A stretch of DNA of 64,000 nt, from NCBI RefSeq assembly GCF_002105755.1, contig NZ_CP020821.1, forward strand, positions 1,178,001-1,242,000. The letters run 5' to 3'. Position numbers and translations under genes: made by a program. This DNA is from Mycobacterium colombiense CECT 3035 (GTDB lineage: Bacteria; Actinomycetota; Actinomycetes; Mycobacteriales; Mycobacteriaceae). Under the pieces are notes generated by a model. That model ran no database searches. It had not been told where the DNA came from and was given only the letters and a program-made list of their open reading frames with translations. The stretch's first letter is position 1; each line of letters opens with the position of its first letter. Positions 38,608 through 46,191 of the stretch are shown in pieces.

Positions 38608-38931
38608 ATGAAACGACTATTAGCACTGCTCGGTGTGTTCGCGATGATCGGCCTTGCTGCGCCTGCGTACGCCGAACCCCCGCCCGTGCCGGATGGCGAC
38701 GACGGAGGCTTCGTCGCGGCGCTGCAGCAAGCCGGTTTCAGCTTCTCCAATCCCGGTTCGGCCGTCGCCGCCGGACGGGCGGTGTGCTCGTGTTTGAATA
38801 ACGGCGAGTCGGGCCTGGAGCTGGTTCACGACGTGAAGACCCACAATCCGGGCATGGACATGGAGATGGCGTCCAACTTCGCGTTGATATCCGCGAAGTT
38901 TTATTGCCCCCACCAACTCTCAAAGGCGTGA
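38608..38931 (+). CDS. DUF732 small secreted protein (Rv1810-like)
   Basis: 107 residues with a clear signal peptide (MKRLLALLGVFAMIGLAAP, cleavage after AYA) and DUF732 features: FVAALQQAGFSFSN, VCSCLNNGESG and FYCPHQL. Three cysteines. The ATG at 38608 follows AAGGGTGACCAGGG. Corresponds in position to Rv1810, the gene between the PE20-PPE33 group and mgtC, which is induced by Mg2+ limitation in M. tuberculosis. Secreted; function unknown. Confidence 0.87.
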   Translation: MKRLLALLGVFAMIGLAAPAYAEPPPVPDGDDGGFVAALQQAGFSFSNPGSAVAAGRAVCSCLNNGESGLELVHDVKTHNPGMDMEMASNFALISAKFYCPHQLSKA

Positions 38932-39033
38932 GCCGGGAGCGGCTGCCGGTCGCGAAGGCATTGCTGTTCAAGCGATCTGAGTAACGTCTCCCGCCGCTGC
39001 GAACATCGCCGCAACATGGGACAATCATGGGCC

Positions 39034-39360
39034 ATGAGACTGCTGCTGCTGGTGCTGAGCGTCGGTGTTTCGGCCGCGATCGGAATGGCCCCTCTCGCGC
39101 ATGGCGACCCGGTGACACCCGGCGGCGACGAGGCCGGTTTCCTTGCGTCGCTGCGGAGCGCGGGCATCACCTACGCGACCCCCGAGGCGGCGATCACGTT
39201 CGCCAAATCGGTGTGCGTGTCGATGGGCGACGGCGAAGTCGGCCCTCAAATGGTTGACGAACTGAAGAGTCAAAACCCCGAGCTCACCAACGAACGCGCG
39301 ACATCGTTCTTGGCGATCGCGGCGAAATACTATTGCCCGCAGCAACTTAACCGACAGTAG
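39034..39360 (+). CDS. DUF732 small secreted protein
   Basis: 108 residues from ATG 39034 (MRLLLLVLSVGVSAAIG signal peptide, cleavage near AHG), or 114 from an in-frame ATG at 39016; the later start places the hydrophobic core correctly. DUF732 features are FLASLRSAGITYATPEAAI, VCVSMGDGE and YYCPQQL with paired cysteines. Third paralogue in this region, 102 bp after the second. Possibly transcribed with it towards mgtC. Confidence 0.83.
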   Translation: MRLLLLVLSVGVSAAIGMAPLAHGDPVTPGGDEAGFLASLRSAGITYATPEAAITFAKSVCVSMGDGEVGPQMVDELKSQNPELTNERATSFLAIAAKYYCPQQLNRQ

Positions 39361-39584
39361 CCGCGCGTCCGGCACCGCCGCACGTCGGGTGACCGCGGCG
39401 CAACCAATTGTCGGCGCGCAGGTTTCGCCGATGTGGCCGCCCCGCGCCCGATTTGGCCCGGGTCCATCTGCCGTTCACCTCCACGTGTTTAGCTGCGCCA
39501 ACCGGCACCACGCCGGGGCCGCAACCGGAATCGCCCGGTGTGGCCGGGGATACTCGACGGCGAGTCAGGGGAAGGAGTGTGTCG

Positions 39585-40301
39585 TTGGAGACGCTGAGCG
39601 CTCTCGATTTCGTGCTCCGGCTGGGCGTCGGCGTGGGCTGTGGCGCCCTCATCGGCCTGGAACGGCAATGGCGGGCGCGGCGCGCGGGCCTACGCACCAA
39701 CGCGCTCGTGGCCGGAGGCGCGACGCTGTTCGTGCTCTACGCGGCGGCGACCTCCGACACCAGTCCTACTCGGGTCGCCTCCTATGTCGTGTCCGGCATC
39801 GGCTTTCTCGGCGGTGGCGTGATCCTGCGGGAGGGCGTCAACGTCCGGGGCCTCAACACCGCCGCCACCCTGTGGTGCTCGGCGGCGATCGGTGTGCTGG
39901 CCGCGTCCGGGCACCTGGTGTTCGCGCTGATCGGCACCGGGACCGTCATCGGCATCCACCTGCTGGGGCGCCCGCTGGGCCGGCTGATCGACCGCGACAA
40001 CAGTGCGGAAGAGGACGAGAGCCTGGTGCCCTACCTCGTGCAGGTGGTCTGCCGTCCAAAGCAGGAGAAGTACGCGCGGGCCCAGATCGTTCAGCACGCG
40101 AACAGCAATGACATCACGCTTCGCGGCATCCATACCGGCAACCCGGACGGCGATGAAGTCACGCTCAGCGCCCACCTGCTGATGAACGGCGACGCCCCGG
40201 CCCGGCTGGAGCGGCTGGTGGCCGAACTGTCACTGCTGCCCGGGGTCCGCGCGGTGCAGTGGTACGCCGGGGACGAAGCGCAGTCCGACGATCGTCGCTG
40301 A
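39585..40301 (+). CDS. mgtC: MgtC family virulence/Mg2+-adaptation protein
   Basis: 238 residues. Four to five N-terminal transmembrane helices with the MgtC signature (GCGALIGLERQWR, GLRTNALV, FLGGGVILREG, VRGLNTAATLWCSAAIGVLAA) and a soluble ACT-like C-terminal domain. A TTG start at 39585 is proposed: it gives METLSALDF and lies 7 nt after GGAG, whereas the GTG at 39579 is only 1 nt from the ribosome site. MgtC helps survival in low Mg2+ and in macrophages. It lies downstream of the M-box PE/PPE group, as Rv1811 does. Confidence 0.92.
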   Translation: METLSALDFVLRLGVGVGCGALIGLERQWRARRAGLRTNALVAGGATLFVLYAAATSDTSPTRVASYVVSGIGFLGGGVILREGVNVRGLNTAATLWCSAAIGVLAASGHLVFALIGTGTVIGIHLLGRPLGRLIDRDNSAEEDESLVPYLVQVVCRPKQEKYARAQIVQHANSNDITLRGIHTGNPDGDEVTLSAHLLMNGDAPARLERLVAELSLLPGVRAVQWYAGDEAQSDDRR

Positions 40302-40343
40302 GGGCCGGACGGCCATCGCCGCGCTCGTCGTAGTCTTACCTGT

Positions 40344-41288
40344 GTGAGTGCCCTGTCCGGCTTCCTGTCCGCCCTGCCGCCGCAGATGCGGGATCCGGTG
40401 CTGTTCGCCATCCCGTTCTTCCTGCTGCTGTTGACTCTCGAATGGACCGCGGCCCGGAAGCTGGAACACCTCACGGCCGAGGCCGCCGACACGGCGCGGC
40501 CGGCGTCAGGGGCGCACCGGACCCGCGATTCGGTGGCGAGCATCTCGATGGGGCTGGTGTCGGTGGCCACCACGGCCGGCTGGAAGACCCTGGCCCTGCT
40601 CGGCTACGCCGCGATCTATGCTTACGTGGCGCCCTGGCACCTGTCGGCGAGGCATTGGTACACCTGGGTCGTCGCGATTCTCGGGGTGGACCTGCTCTAT
40701 TACGCGTATCACCGGATCGCGCACCGCGTGCGCCTGATCTGGGCGACCCACCAGGCGCATCACTCCAGCGAGTACTACAACTTCGCCACGGCGCTGCGCC
40801 AGAAATGGAACAACAGCGGCGAGATCTTGATGTGGATTCCGTTGCCTCTGTTGGGCATTCCGCCGTGGATGGTGTTCTTCAGCTTCTCGCTGAACCTGAT
40901 CTACCAATTCTGGATTCACACCGAGCGGATCGACAAGCTGCCGCGGCCGTTCGAGTTCTTGTTCAACACTCCGTCGCATCACCGGGTGCACCACGGGATG
41001 GACAAGGTGTACCTCGACAAGAACTACGGCGGCATCTTCATCGTCTGGGACCGGCTCTTCGGGACGTTCCAGGCCGAGCTGTTCCGGCCGCATTACGGCC
41101 TCACCAAGCGCGTGGACACATTCAACATCTGGACGCTGCAGACCCGGGAATACGTCGCGATGGCCCGCGACTGGCGTTCGGCGACGCGCCTGCGCGATCG
41201 GTTGGGCTACGTGTTCGGCCCGCCCGGCTGGCTGCCCCGGGCGGCCCGTCACGCCGAGGCCGGCGCCCCGGTCGTGACCTCCCTGTAA
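40344..41288 (+). CDS. erg3: Sterol desaturase / fatty-acid hydroxylase family protein (Erg3-like)
   Basis: A 314-residue integral membrane di-iron enzyme with hydrophobic helices and the three histidine boxes HRIAH, HQAHHSS and HRVHH, plus the spacing typical of the ERG3/C-5 desaturase superfamily. GTG start at 40344 (MSALSGFLSALPPQMRDP). Acts on a membrane lipid or sterol-like substrate; the true substrate in mycobacteria is not known. Orthologue of Rv1814. The M. tuberculosis genes Rv1812c and Rv1813c, which separate it from mgtC, are missing here. Confidence 0.88.
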   Translation: MSALSGFLSALPPQMRDPVLFAIPFFLLLLTLEWTAARKLEHLTAEAADTARPASGAHRTRDSVASISMGLVSVATTAGWKTLALLGYAAIYAYVAPWHLSARHWYTWVVAILGVDLLYYAYHRIAHRVRLIWATHQAHHSSEYYNFATALRQKWNNSGEILMWIPLPLLGIPPWMVFFSFSLNLIYQFWIHTERIDKLPRPFEFLFNTPSHHRVHHGMDKVYLDKNYGGIFIVWDRLFGTFQAELFRPHYGLTKRVDTFNIWTLQTREYVAMARDWRSATRLRDRLGYVFGPPGWLPRAARHAEAGAPVVTSL

Positions 41289-41383
41289 CATTTGCGCAGG
41301 CCGGCGCGAAAAGCTGAACGTGGAGGAACGGTTACGCCGTAACCTCACCCTCCCGTCGGTATCGGCCCGATGGATCGGAGTTC

Positions 41384-42064
41384 ATGGTGCATCGTCTGGC
41401 AACGCGCACGTTCGCCGCGTCGGCTGCGGTCGTGGCGCTCAGCTCCTTTGTGCCGGCGGCGCCGGCCAAAGCCGACGTCGTGGTGTATCCGGGCATGGAA
41501 ATACGCCAGGACAACCGCGTCTGCACGCTGGGATACGTCGACCCCGGCCTGAAGATCGCGTTCACCGCGGGGCACTGCCGGGGCGGGGGCAGCGGTGTGG
41601 TGACGGATCGGGGCGGCGCCGTCATCGGCCGGATGGCGGCTTTCCGGGACAACACCCCCAGCGGAACGACGGTGTCCACCAGCCAGGTGATCAACGACTA
41701 CGAAGCGATCGTGCTGGACAACAGCGTCACGGCGAACAACATCCTGCCGGGTGGCCGGCCGCTGGTCTCGGATCCCGGCCTGACGCTGGCGCCCGGGCAG
41801 CCGGTCTGCCATTTCGGTGTGATCACCGGTGAAACCTGCGGGACGGTGGAGAGCGTGAACAACGGCTGGTTCACCATGTCGCACGGCGTGCAGAGCCATA
41901 ACGGCGATTCCGGCGGACCGGTCTATCTGGCGCCCAGCGGCGGTCCGGGACAGATCGTCGGGATCTTCAACAGCGTGTGGGGGGACTTCCCGGCCGCGGT
42001 GTCGTGGGGGGCCACGTCGGAGGAGGTCCGCGAGGACCTCGGGGTGCGCGACAACGCGCGTTAG
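41384..42064 (+). CDS. Secreted chymotrypsin-like serine protease homologue (Rv1815-like)
   Basis: 226 residues with a signal peptide (about residues 1-31, cleavage near AKA-DVV) and an S1-type protease fold: the His motif FTAGHC, the Ser motif [11 protein letters not shown] and Cys pairs (C in RVCTLGY with C in GHC; C in VCHFG with C in TCGTV). An Asp of the triad is probably in [14 protein letters not shown] 41384, with GGAG upstream. Exported. Orthologue of Rv1815; a role in envelope or host interaction is only a guess. Confidence 0.85.
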   Translation: MVHRLATRTFAASAAVVALSSFVPAAPAKADVVVYPGMEIRQDNRVCTLGYVDPGLKIAFTAGHCRGGGSGVVTDRGGAVIGRMAAFRDNTPSGTTVSTSQVINDYEAIVLDNSVTANNILPGGRPLVSDPGLTLAPGQPVCHFGVITGETCGTVESVNNGWFTMSHGVQSHNGDSGGPVYLAPSGGPGQIVGIFNSVWGDFPAAVSWGATSEEVREDLGVRDNAR

Positions 42065-42070
42065 TGGCGG

Positions 42071-42517
42071 TCAGCCCACCGGGGTCAACGCGAACACCGG
42101 GATCGAGGGCGCGGCGGCGCGGAACTGCTCGTCGGTGCTGTCCGGGGTCAGCCCGGCGACATAGTCCTTGACCTGCCAATACCATCTGGCCAGGTAGCCG
42201 CGCAGCAGCTCGGGCTTGGCCGCGTCGTCGACCTCGTCGGCCCGCAGCCGACGCCGCCGCCAGCGGGGACCCACCTCGACGACGGAGGAGGCCCGGACGT
42301 TGCGTGCCCACTGCGTATTGCCGCGCGGCGACACCAGGTACTCGACGCCGCCGACGGTCAGCAGGTTTATCACCACCGCGCGCTGTCTGCCGGTTTTGCG
42401 GCCGCGGACGTGCAGCGCACGGGTGCCCGCGATGCTGATTCCCGCCTCGGCGAGCCAGCGGATGACCCCGTTGGCGACGCGGGCGGCCCGATTCGGTTCT
42501 TCATAGCGGGTGGACAT
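42071..42517 (-). CDS. Deazaflavin (F420)-dependent nitroreductase family protein
   Basis: 148 residues of the Ddn-type split-barrel family, with RGRKTGRQRAVVINLLTVGGVEYLV in two strands and the NTQWARNVRA helix, typical of F420-dependent nitroreductases. ATG at 42517; an upstream in-frame extension lacks the family pattern. It ends 6 bp from the protease gene (convergent) and is divergent from the TetR gene, with a palindrome between them, so it is probably TetR-controlled. Not present at this place in M. tuberculosis H37Rv as I recall it. Confidence 0.85.
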   Translation of the reverse strand: MSTRYEEPNRAARVANGVIRWLAEAGISIAGTRALHVRGRKTGRQRAVVINLLTVGGVEYLVSPRGNTQWARNVRASSVVEVGPRWRRRRLRADEVDDAAKPELLRGYLARWYWQVKDYVAGLTPDSTDEQFRAAAPSIPVFALTPVG

Positions 42518-42552
42518 GGTGCGGCCTCTCAGCGAATCCTGGTCAAATTTAC

Positions 42553-42567
42553 GAGAGCGGTGCTCTC
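42553..42567. promoter_or_regulatory. Palindromic operator candidate for the TetR regulator
   Basis: GAGAGC-GGT-GCTCTC is a perfect 6-bp inverted repeat in the 104-bp divergent region between the F420 reductase and the TetR gene. An overlapping palindrome (ACGAGAG at 42551-42557 with CTCTCGT at 42566-42572) extends it. Placement suits autoregulation plus control of the reductase. Confidence 0.5.
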
Positions 42568-42621
42568 TCTCGTGAAGACGCTGCCACAACGCACCGCGGA
42601 AAGCAAGAGCAGTGTTCTCGG

Positions 42622-43323
42622 TTGTGTCAGACTGACCGCGTGGGCAAACGCCAGGAATCGCGGGAGCAGATCGAGGCACGCATCATCGAGCTGGGCCACC
42701 GCCAGCTGTCGGAACGCGGCGCGGCCGGATTGTCGGTGCGGGCGATAGCCCGCGACCTGGGCATGGTGTCTTCGGCGGTGTACCGCTATGTGTCCAGCCG
42801 CGACGAATTGTTGACCCTGCTGCTGGTCGACGCCTATTCCGACCTGGCCGACGCCGTCGATCGCGCCCGCGCGACCGTCGGAGACCTCTGGAGCGACGAC
42901 GTCGTCGCCATCGCGCGGGCGACCCGCGGCTGGGCCGTCGCGCACCCGGCATGCTGGGCCCTGCTGTACGGCAGTCCCGTGCCCGGGTATCACGCTCCGC
43001 CGGAGCGCACCGTCGCGGTGGGGACCCGGGTGGTCGCGGCGCTGTTCGACGCGGTGGCGGCCGGGATCGCCACCGGCGATATCCGGCTGACGAATGATCT
43101 TGCGCCGCAACCGACGTCATCCGACTTCGAGCGGATACGTCACGAGTTCGGGTTCCCCGGTGATGACCGGGTGCTCGCCAAATGCTTTTTGCTGTGGGCG
43201 GGGGTGCTGGGTGCGATCAGCCTCGAGGTGTTCGGGCAGTACGGCGCCGATACGCTGACCGACCCGGAAGCCGTCTTCGACGCCCAGCTGCGGCTGCTGG
43301 TGGATGTCCTGACCCAGCACTGA
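42622..43323 (+). CDS. TetR family transcriptional regulator (Rv1816-like)
   Basis: 233 residues from TTG 42622, or 227 from GTG 42640 (VGKRQESREQ); the longer form is kept because the same MCQT-RVGKR start is used for Rv1816. The N-terminal helix-turn-helix is clear (GLSVRAIARDLGMVSSAVYRYVSSRDELL in pieces), followed by a TetR ligand-binding domain with WALLYGSPVPGYHAP. Divergent from the F420 reductase. Rv1816 is a repressor linked to drug tolerance and lipid genes; the ligand here is unknown. Confidence 0.9.
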   Translation: MCQTDRVGKRQESREQIEARIIELGHRQLSERGAAGLSVRAIARDLGMVSSAVYRYVSSRDELLTLLLVDAYSDLADAVDRARATVGDLWSDDVVAIARATRGWAVAHPACWALLYGSPVPGYHAPPERTVAVGTRVVAALFDAVAAGIATGDIRLTNDLAPQPTSSDFERIRHEFGFPGDDRVLAKCFLLWAGVLGAISLEVFGQYGADTLTDPEAVFDAQLRLLVDVLTQH

Positions 43324-43457
43324 GCCTTGCGTCCGCCGCGGGCACAGCCAGAATTAGAACGTGTTCACTCGGGCATTCGCCGGCCGGAGCGGCCCGTCTT
43401 GGCAAAGTTGATCGGGCCCTTTCAGGCGGCCCGGCGACTGGACTATTGTGCGAGGCG

Positions 43458-43958
43458 ATGACGCTTCCCGTTCAGTCGCCGACGCAGATCGCCTGGGTCA
43501 CCGCCGACCTTGATGCCACCGAAACGGCCCTTACCGGCCTGTTAGGTGTGCGCAAGTGGGTGCGCATACCCGATGTGCATTTTGCTCCGGACGCGTGCAG
43601 CTACCATGGCCGGCCCGCCGACTTCTTTGCCAGCATCTCGCTGAGCTACCTCGGCGACATGCAATTGGAACTGATCCAACCGGTCCGCGGCGAGAACATC
43701 TATAGTGACTTTTTGTCCGATTGCGGGCCGGGTCTGCACCACATCTGCACGGAGGTCGAAAGCCCCGAGCGGCTGGAGGCGGCCGTGACCGAGGCCGCCG
43801 ACAAGGGTGCCGCGGTCGTGCAGCGGGGCGTGATGCCCGGAGGCATCCAATTCGTCTACCTGGCGGCGCCGCAGGCGGGGGTGCCGTATCTGGAGCTGGC
43901 ATACATTTCGCCCGAAATGCGGGCGTTTTACGACTACATCAAACAAGAGCAGCAGTGA
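43458..43958 (+). CDS. VOC (glyoxalase/dioxygenase) superfamily protein
   Basis: 166 residues from ATG 43458. Vicinal-oxygen-chelate fold: the paired beta-alpha-beta-beta-beta modules show QIAWVTADLDATETALTGLLG at the start (split), LELIQPVRGENIYSDFL and GLHHICTEV (metal-ligand His), and a final YLELAYISPEMRAFYDYIK. The LELIQP...GPGLHHIC pattern is close to methylmalonyl-CoA epimerase/glyoxalase types. A longer upstream frame overlaps the TetR gene and lacks family features. 49 bp before the flavoprotein, so the two probably form an operon. Substrate unknown. Confidence 0.82.
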   Translation: MTLPVQSPTQIAWVTADLDATETALTGLLGVRKWVRIPDVHFAPDACSYHGRPADFFASISLSYLGDMQLELIQPVRGENIYSDFLSDCGPGLHHICTEVESPERLEAAVTEAADKGAAVVQRGVMPGGIQFVYLAAPQAGVPYLELAYISPEMRAFYDYIKQEQQ

Positions 43959-44007
43959 GCCGCGTCGGCGACGACGCGGAACTCAGCGACGAGGAGGAGT
44001 GGCGCCA

Positions 44008-45471
44008 ATGAGCACGGAGATACCGGCAACAGTCAGCGCGGACGGCGTGACCACCTGGTCGGACGACGTCGACGTCGTGGTGATCGGGTTCGGCATCGCC
44101 GGCGGCTGCGCCGCGGTGAGCGCGGCGGCGGCCGGCGCGCGGGTGCTGGTGCTCGAACGCGCGGCCGCGGCGGGTGGCACCACTTCGCTTGCCGGAGGCC
44201 ACTTTTACCTCGGCGGCGGGACCGCGGTGCAGCAGGCAACCGGTCAAGAGGATTCCCCCGAGGAGATGTACAAGTACCTGGTCGCGGTGTCGAGGCAGCC
44301 CGACCTCGACAAGATCCGCGCCTACTGCGACGGCAGCGTCGAGCATTTCAATTGGCTGGAGGACCTGGGTTTCCAGTTCGAACGCAGCTACTACCCGGGC
44401 AAGGCGGTGATCCAGCCCAACACCGAGGGGTTGATGTTCACCGGCAACGAGAAGGTGTGGCCGTTTTTGGAGAAGGCCGTGCCGGCCCCACGCGGCCACA
44501 AGGTACCGGTGCCCGGTGATACCGGTGGCGCCAGCATGGTGATCGATCTATTGCTCAAGCGTGCCGCCGACTTGGGCGTGCAAATCCGCTACGAGACGGG
44601 CGCTACCGAATTGATCGTGGACGGCTCCGGCGCGGTGACCGGCGTGATGTGGAAGCAGTTCTCCGAAAGCGGTGCGATCAAAGCGAAGTCGGTCATCATC
44701 GCCGCGGGCGGTTTCGTGATGAATCCCGACATGGTGGCCGAGTACACCCCGAAGCTGGCCGAGAAGCCGTTTGTGCTCGGCAACACCTACGACGACGGTC
44801 TGGGCATCCGGATGGGTGTATCGGCCGGCGGTGCCACCCAACACATGGATCAGATCTTCATCACGGCGCCGCCGTACCCGCCGTCGATCCTGCTGACCGG
44901 GATCATCGTGAACAAGCTCGGACAGCGTTTCGTTGCCGAGGATTCCTACCATTCCAGGACTTCCGGATTCATCATGGACCAGCCGGACAGCGCCGCGTTT
45001 CTCATCGTCGACGAGGCGCATCTGGAACATCCCAAAATGCCGCTGGTACCGCTGATCGATGGATGGGAAACAGTTCCGGAAATGGAAGCCGCGCTTGGCA
45101 TTCCGGAAGGCAACCTGGTAGCGACGCTGGACAGGTACAACGCCAACGCCGCCCGCGGTGAGGATCCAGATTTTCACAAGCAGCCGGAGTTCCTTGCGCC
45201 GCAAGACAAGGGGCCGTGGGGCGCGTTCGACATGTCATTGGGCAAGGCGATGTATGCCGGTTTCACCATCGGCGGCCTCGCGGTGACGGTCGACGGCGAG
45301 GTGCAGCGCGCCGACGGCAGCGTGGTGCCCGGCCTGTACGCCGCGGGCGCGTGCGCGTCCAACCTCGCCCAAGACGGCAAGGGGTACGCGAGCGGGACCC
45401 AGTTGGGCGAGGGATCGTTCTTCGGCCGCCGCGCCGGAGCGCACGCGGCCCGGCGGGCCGGGGCAGCGTAG
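44008..45471 (+). CDS. FAD-dependent oxidoreductase (Rv1817-like flavoprotein)
   Basis: 487 residues of the fumarate reductase/3-ketosteroid dehydrogenase flavoprotein superfamily. N-terminal Rossmann motif VVVIGFGIAGGCAAVSAAAAG followed by LVLERAAAAGGTT, the mid-domain SVIIAAGGFVMNPDMV, and C-terminal VVPGLYAAGACASNLAQDGKGYASGTQLGEG, which closes on FAD. ATG 44008 follows GAGGAGGAG. Its last 13 codons and stop lie in the first copy of a 56-bp tandem repeat. The preceding VOC protein suggests a small catabolic unit. Steroid or cyclic-ketone substrates are possible but unproven. Confidence 0.88.
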   Translation: MSTEIPATVSADGVTTWSDDVDVVVIGFGIAGGCAAVSAAAAGARVLVLERAAAAGGTTSLAGGHFYLGGGTAVQQATGQEDSPEEMYKYLVAVSRQPDLDKIRAYCDGSVEHFNWLEDLGFQFERSYYPGKAVIQPNTEGLMFTGNEKVWPFLEKAVPAPRGHKVPVPGDTGGASMVIDLLLKRAADLGVQIRYETGATELIVDGSGAVTGVMWKQFSESGAIKAKSVIIAAGGFVMNPDMVAEYTPKLAEKPFVLGNTYDDGLGIRMGVSAGGATQHMDQIFITAPPYPPSILLTGIIVNKLGQRFVAEDSYHSRTSGFIMDQPDSAAFLIVDEAHLEHPKMPLVPLIDGWETVPEMEAALGIPEGNLVATLDRYNANAARGEDPDFHKQPEFLAPQDKGPWGAFDMSLGKAMYAGFTIGGLAVTVDGEVQRADGSVVPGLYAAGACASNLAQDGKGYASGTQLGEGSFFGRRAGAHAARRAGAA

Positions 45472-45600
45472 GCGCGCAACGACACAGCGCCGGAGCGCAC
45501 GCGGCCCGGCGGGCCGGGGGAGCGTAGCCGCGCAAAGACACCGCGCGGGAGCGCACGCGGCCCGGCGGGCCGGGGCAGCGTAGCCGCGCTACGGCGCCGC
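45433..45600. repeat. 56-bp tandem repeat, three copies (VNTR-like)
   Basis: Copies begin at 45433, 45489 and 45545 with a period of exactly 56 bp. The core GAGCGCACGCGGCCCGGCGG is the same in all three; the last ~10 bp diverge. Copy 1 encodes the end and stop of the flavoprotein; copy 3 runs into the stop of the convergent PhnZ-like gene. The period is not a multiple of three, so copies 2 and 3 are non-coding. It marks the junction between conserved synteny and the inserted phosphorus cassette. Confidence 0.93.
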
Positions 45601-46191
45601 CGCGAACTCCACCATGGCCTCCACGGTGGGACGATAGTGCTCGATCGGTGGGACGCGCCGGCCGGAAACCTTTGCCGCGTCATCCCAGCGGCGCAGCCGG
45701 CAAGCTTGGCCGGCGTGGCGCAGACGGCCGAAGTGGACGATTTCCTCGGCATTCATCGGTCCGCCCTGTACCCGCAGACTTTGCACCGAGGCGGGCGAAA
45801 GGCCGCAAGCGTAGGACGGATCGGTCGCGACCAGGTAGCGCTTCGCGGCGACGTGCAGCGCGATCGGTGCGGTCACGGCGGGCGGGAACCAACGACCGAG
45901 GATGCTCGCGGCGACAACTTGGTGTTTCTCGTCGCCGTTCAGGAAGTCGCGGTTGCCACTGTGTTCGTCGACCACGAGATGACCGAGGTCATGTAGTAGC
46001 GCCGCGATTACCATTGCGGCGCCGGCATTTTCGGCGTCGGCGAGGGCGGCGCACTGGGCTGCGTGTTGAGTTTGGGTAACCGCGTCGTCGTAATGGCTGT
46101 CACCACGCTCGGCGAACAGCGCGAAGATCTCGTCGGTCACAGCTCTCGCCGTGGTGAGACGTGTGTGCGGCCAATGTGGTCTGGTTGTCAT
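45589..46191 (-). CDS. PhnZ-like HD-domain mixed-valent di-iron oxygenase
   Basis: 200 residues of the phosphonate-associated HD family (PhnZ/TmpB type), which cleaves a C-P bond of an alpha-hydroxylated phosphonate with O2 to give phosphate and, from 2-aminoethylphosphonate, glycine. All six metal ligands of the MIOX/PhnZ type are visible: His43 (TQTQHAAQCAALA), His67-Asp68 (LLHDLGH), His90 (EKHQ), His113 (ALHVAAKRYL) and Asp170 (LRRWDDAAK). Lys117 and the LSPASVQSLR...QGGPM segment also match the family. The Tyr-x-x-Glu capture motif appears as HYDDA, so the Glu is replaced by Asp. Its ATG follows the dioxygenase stop with no gap (TAGATG). Confidence 0.85.
   Translation of the reverse strand: MTTRPHWPHTRLTTARAVTDEIFALFAERGDSHYDDAVTQTQHAAQCAALADAENAGAAMVIAALLHDLGHLVVDEHSGNRDFLNGDEKHQVVAASILGRWFPPAVTAPIALHVAAKRYLVATDPSYACGLSPASVQSLRVQGGPMNAEEIVHFGRLRHAGQACRLRRWDDAAKVSGRRVPPIEHYRPTVEAMVEFAAAP

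Noticed and set aside
36689..38626. Minus-strand open frame of 645 codons opposite two PPE genes
   Set aside because: Composition mirrors PPE codons in antisense; no ribosome site or family pattern.
45460..45600. 56-bp repeats considered as a CRISPR or attachment site
   Set aside because: The copies are contiguous with no unique spacers, and no integrase is nearby; a minisatellite explains them.
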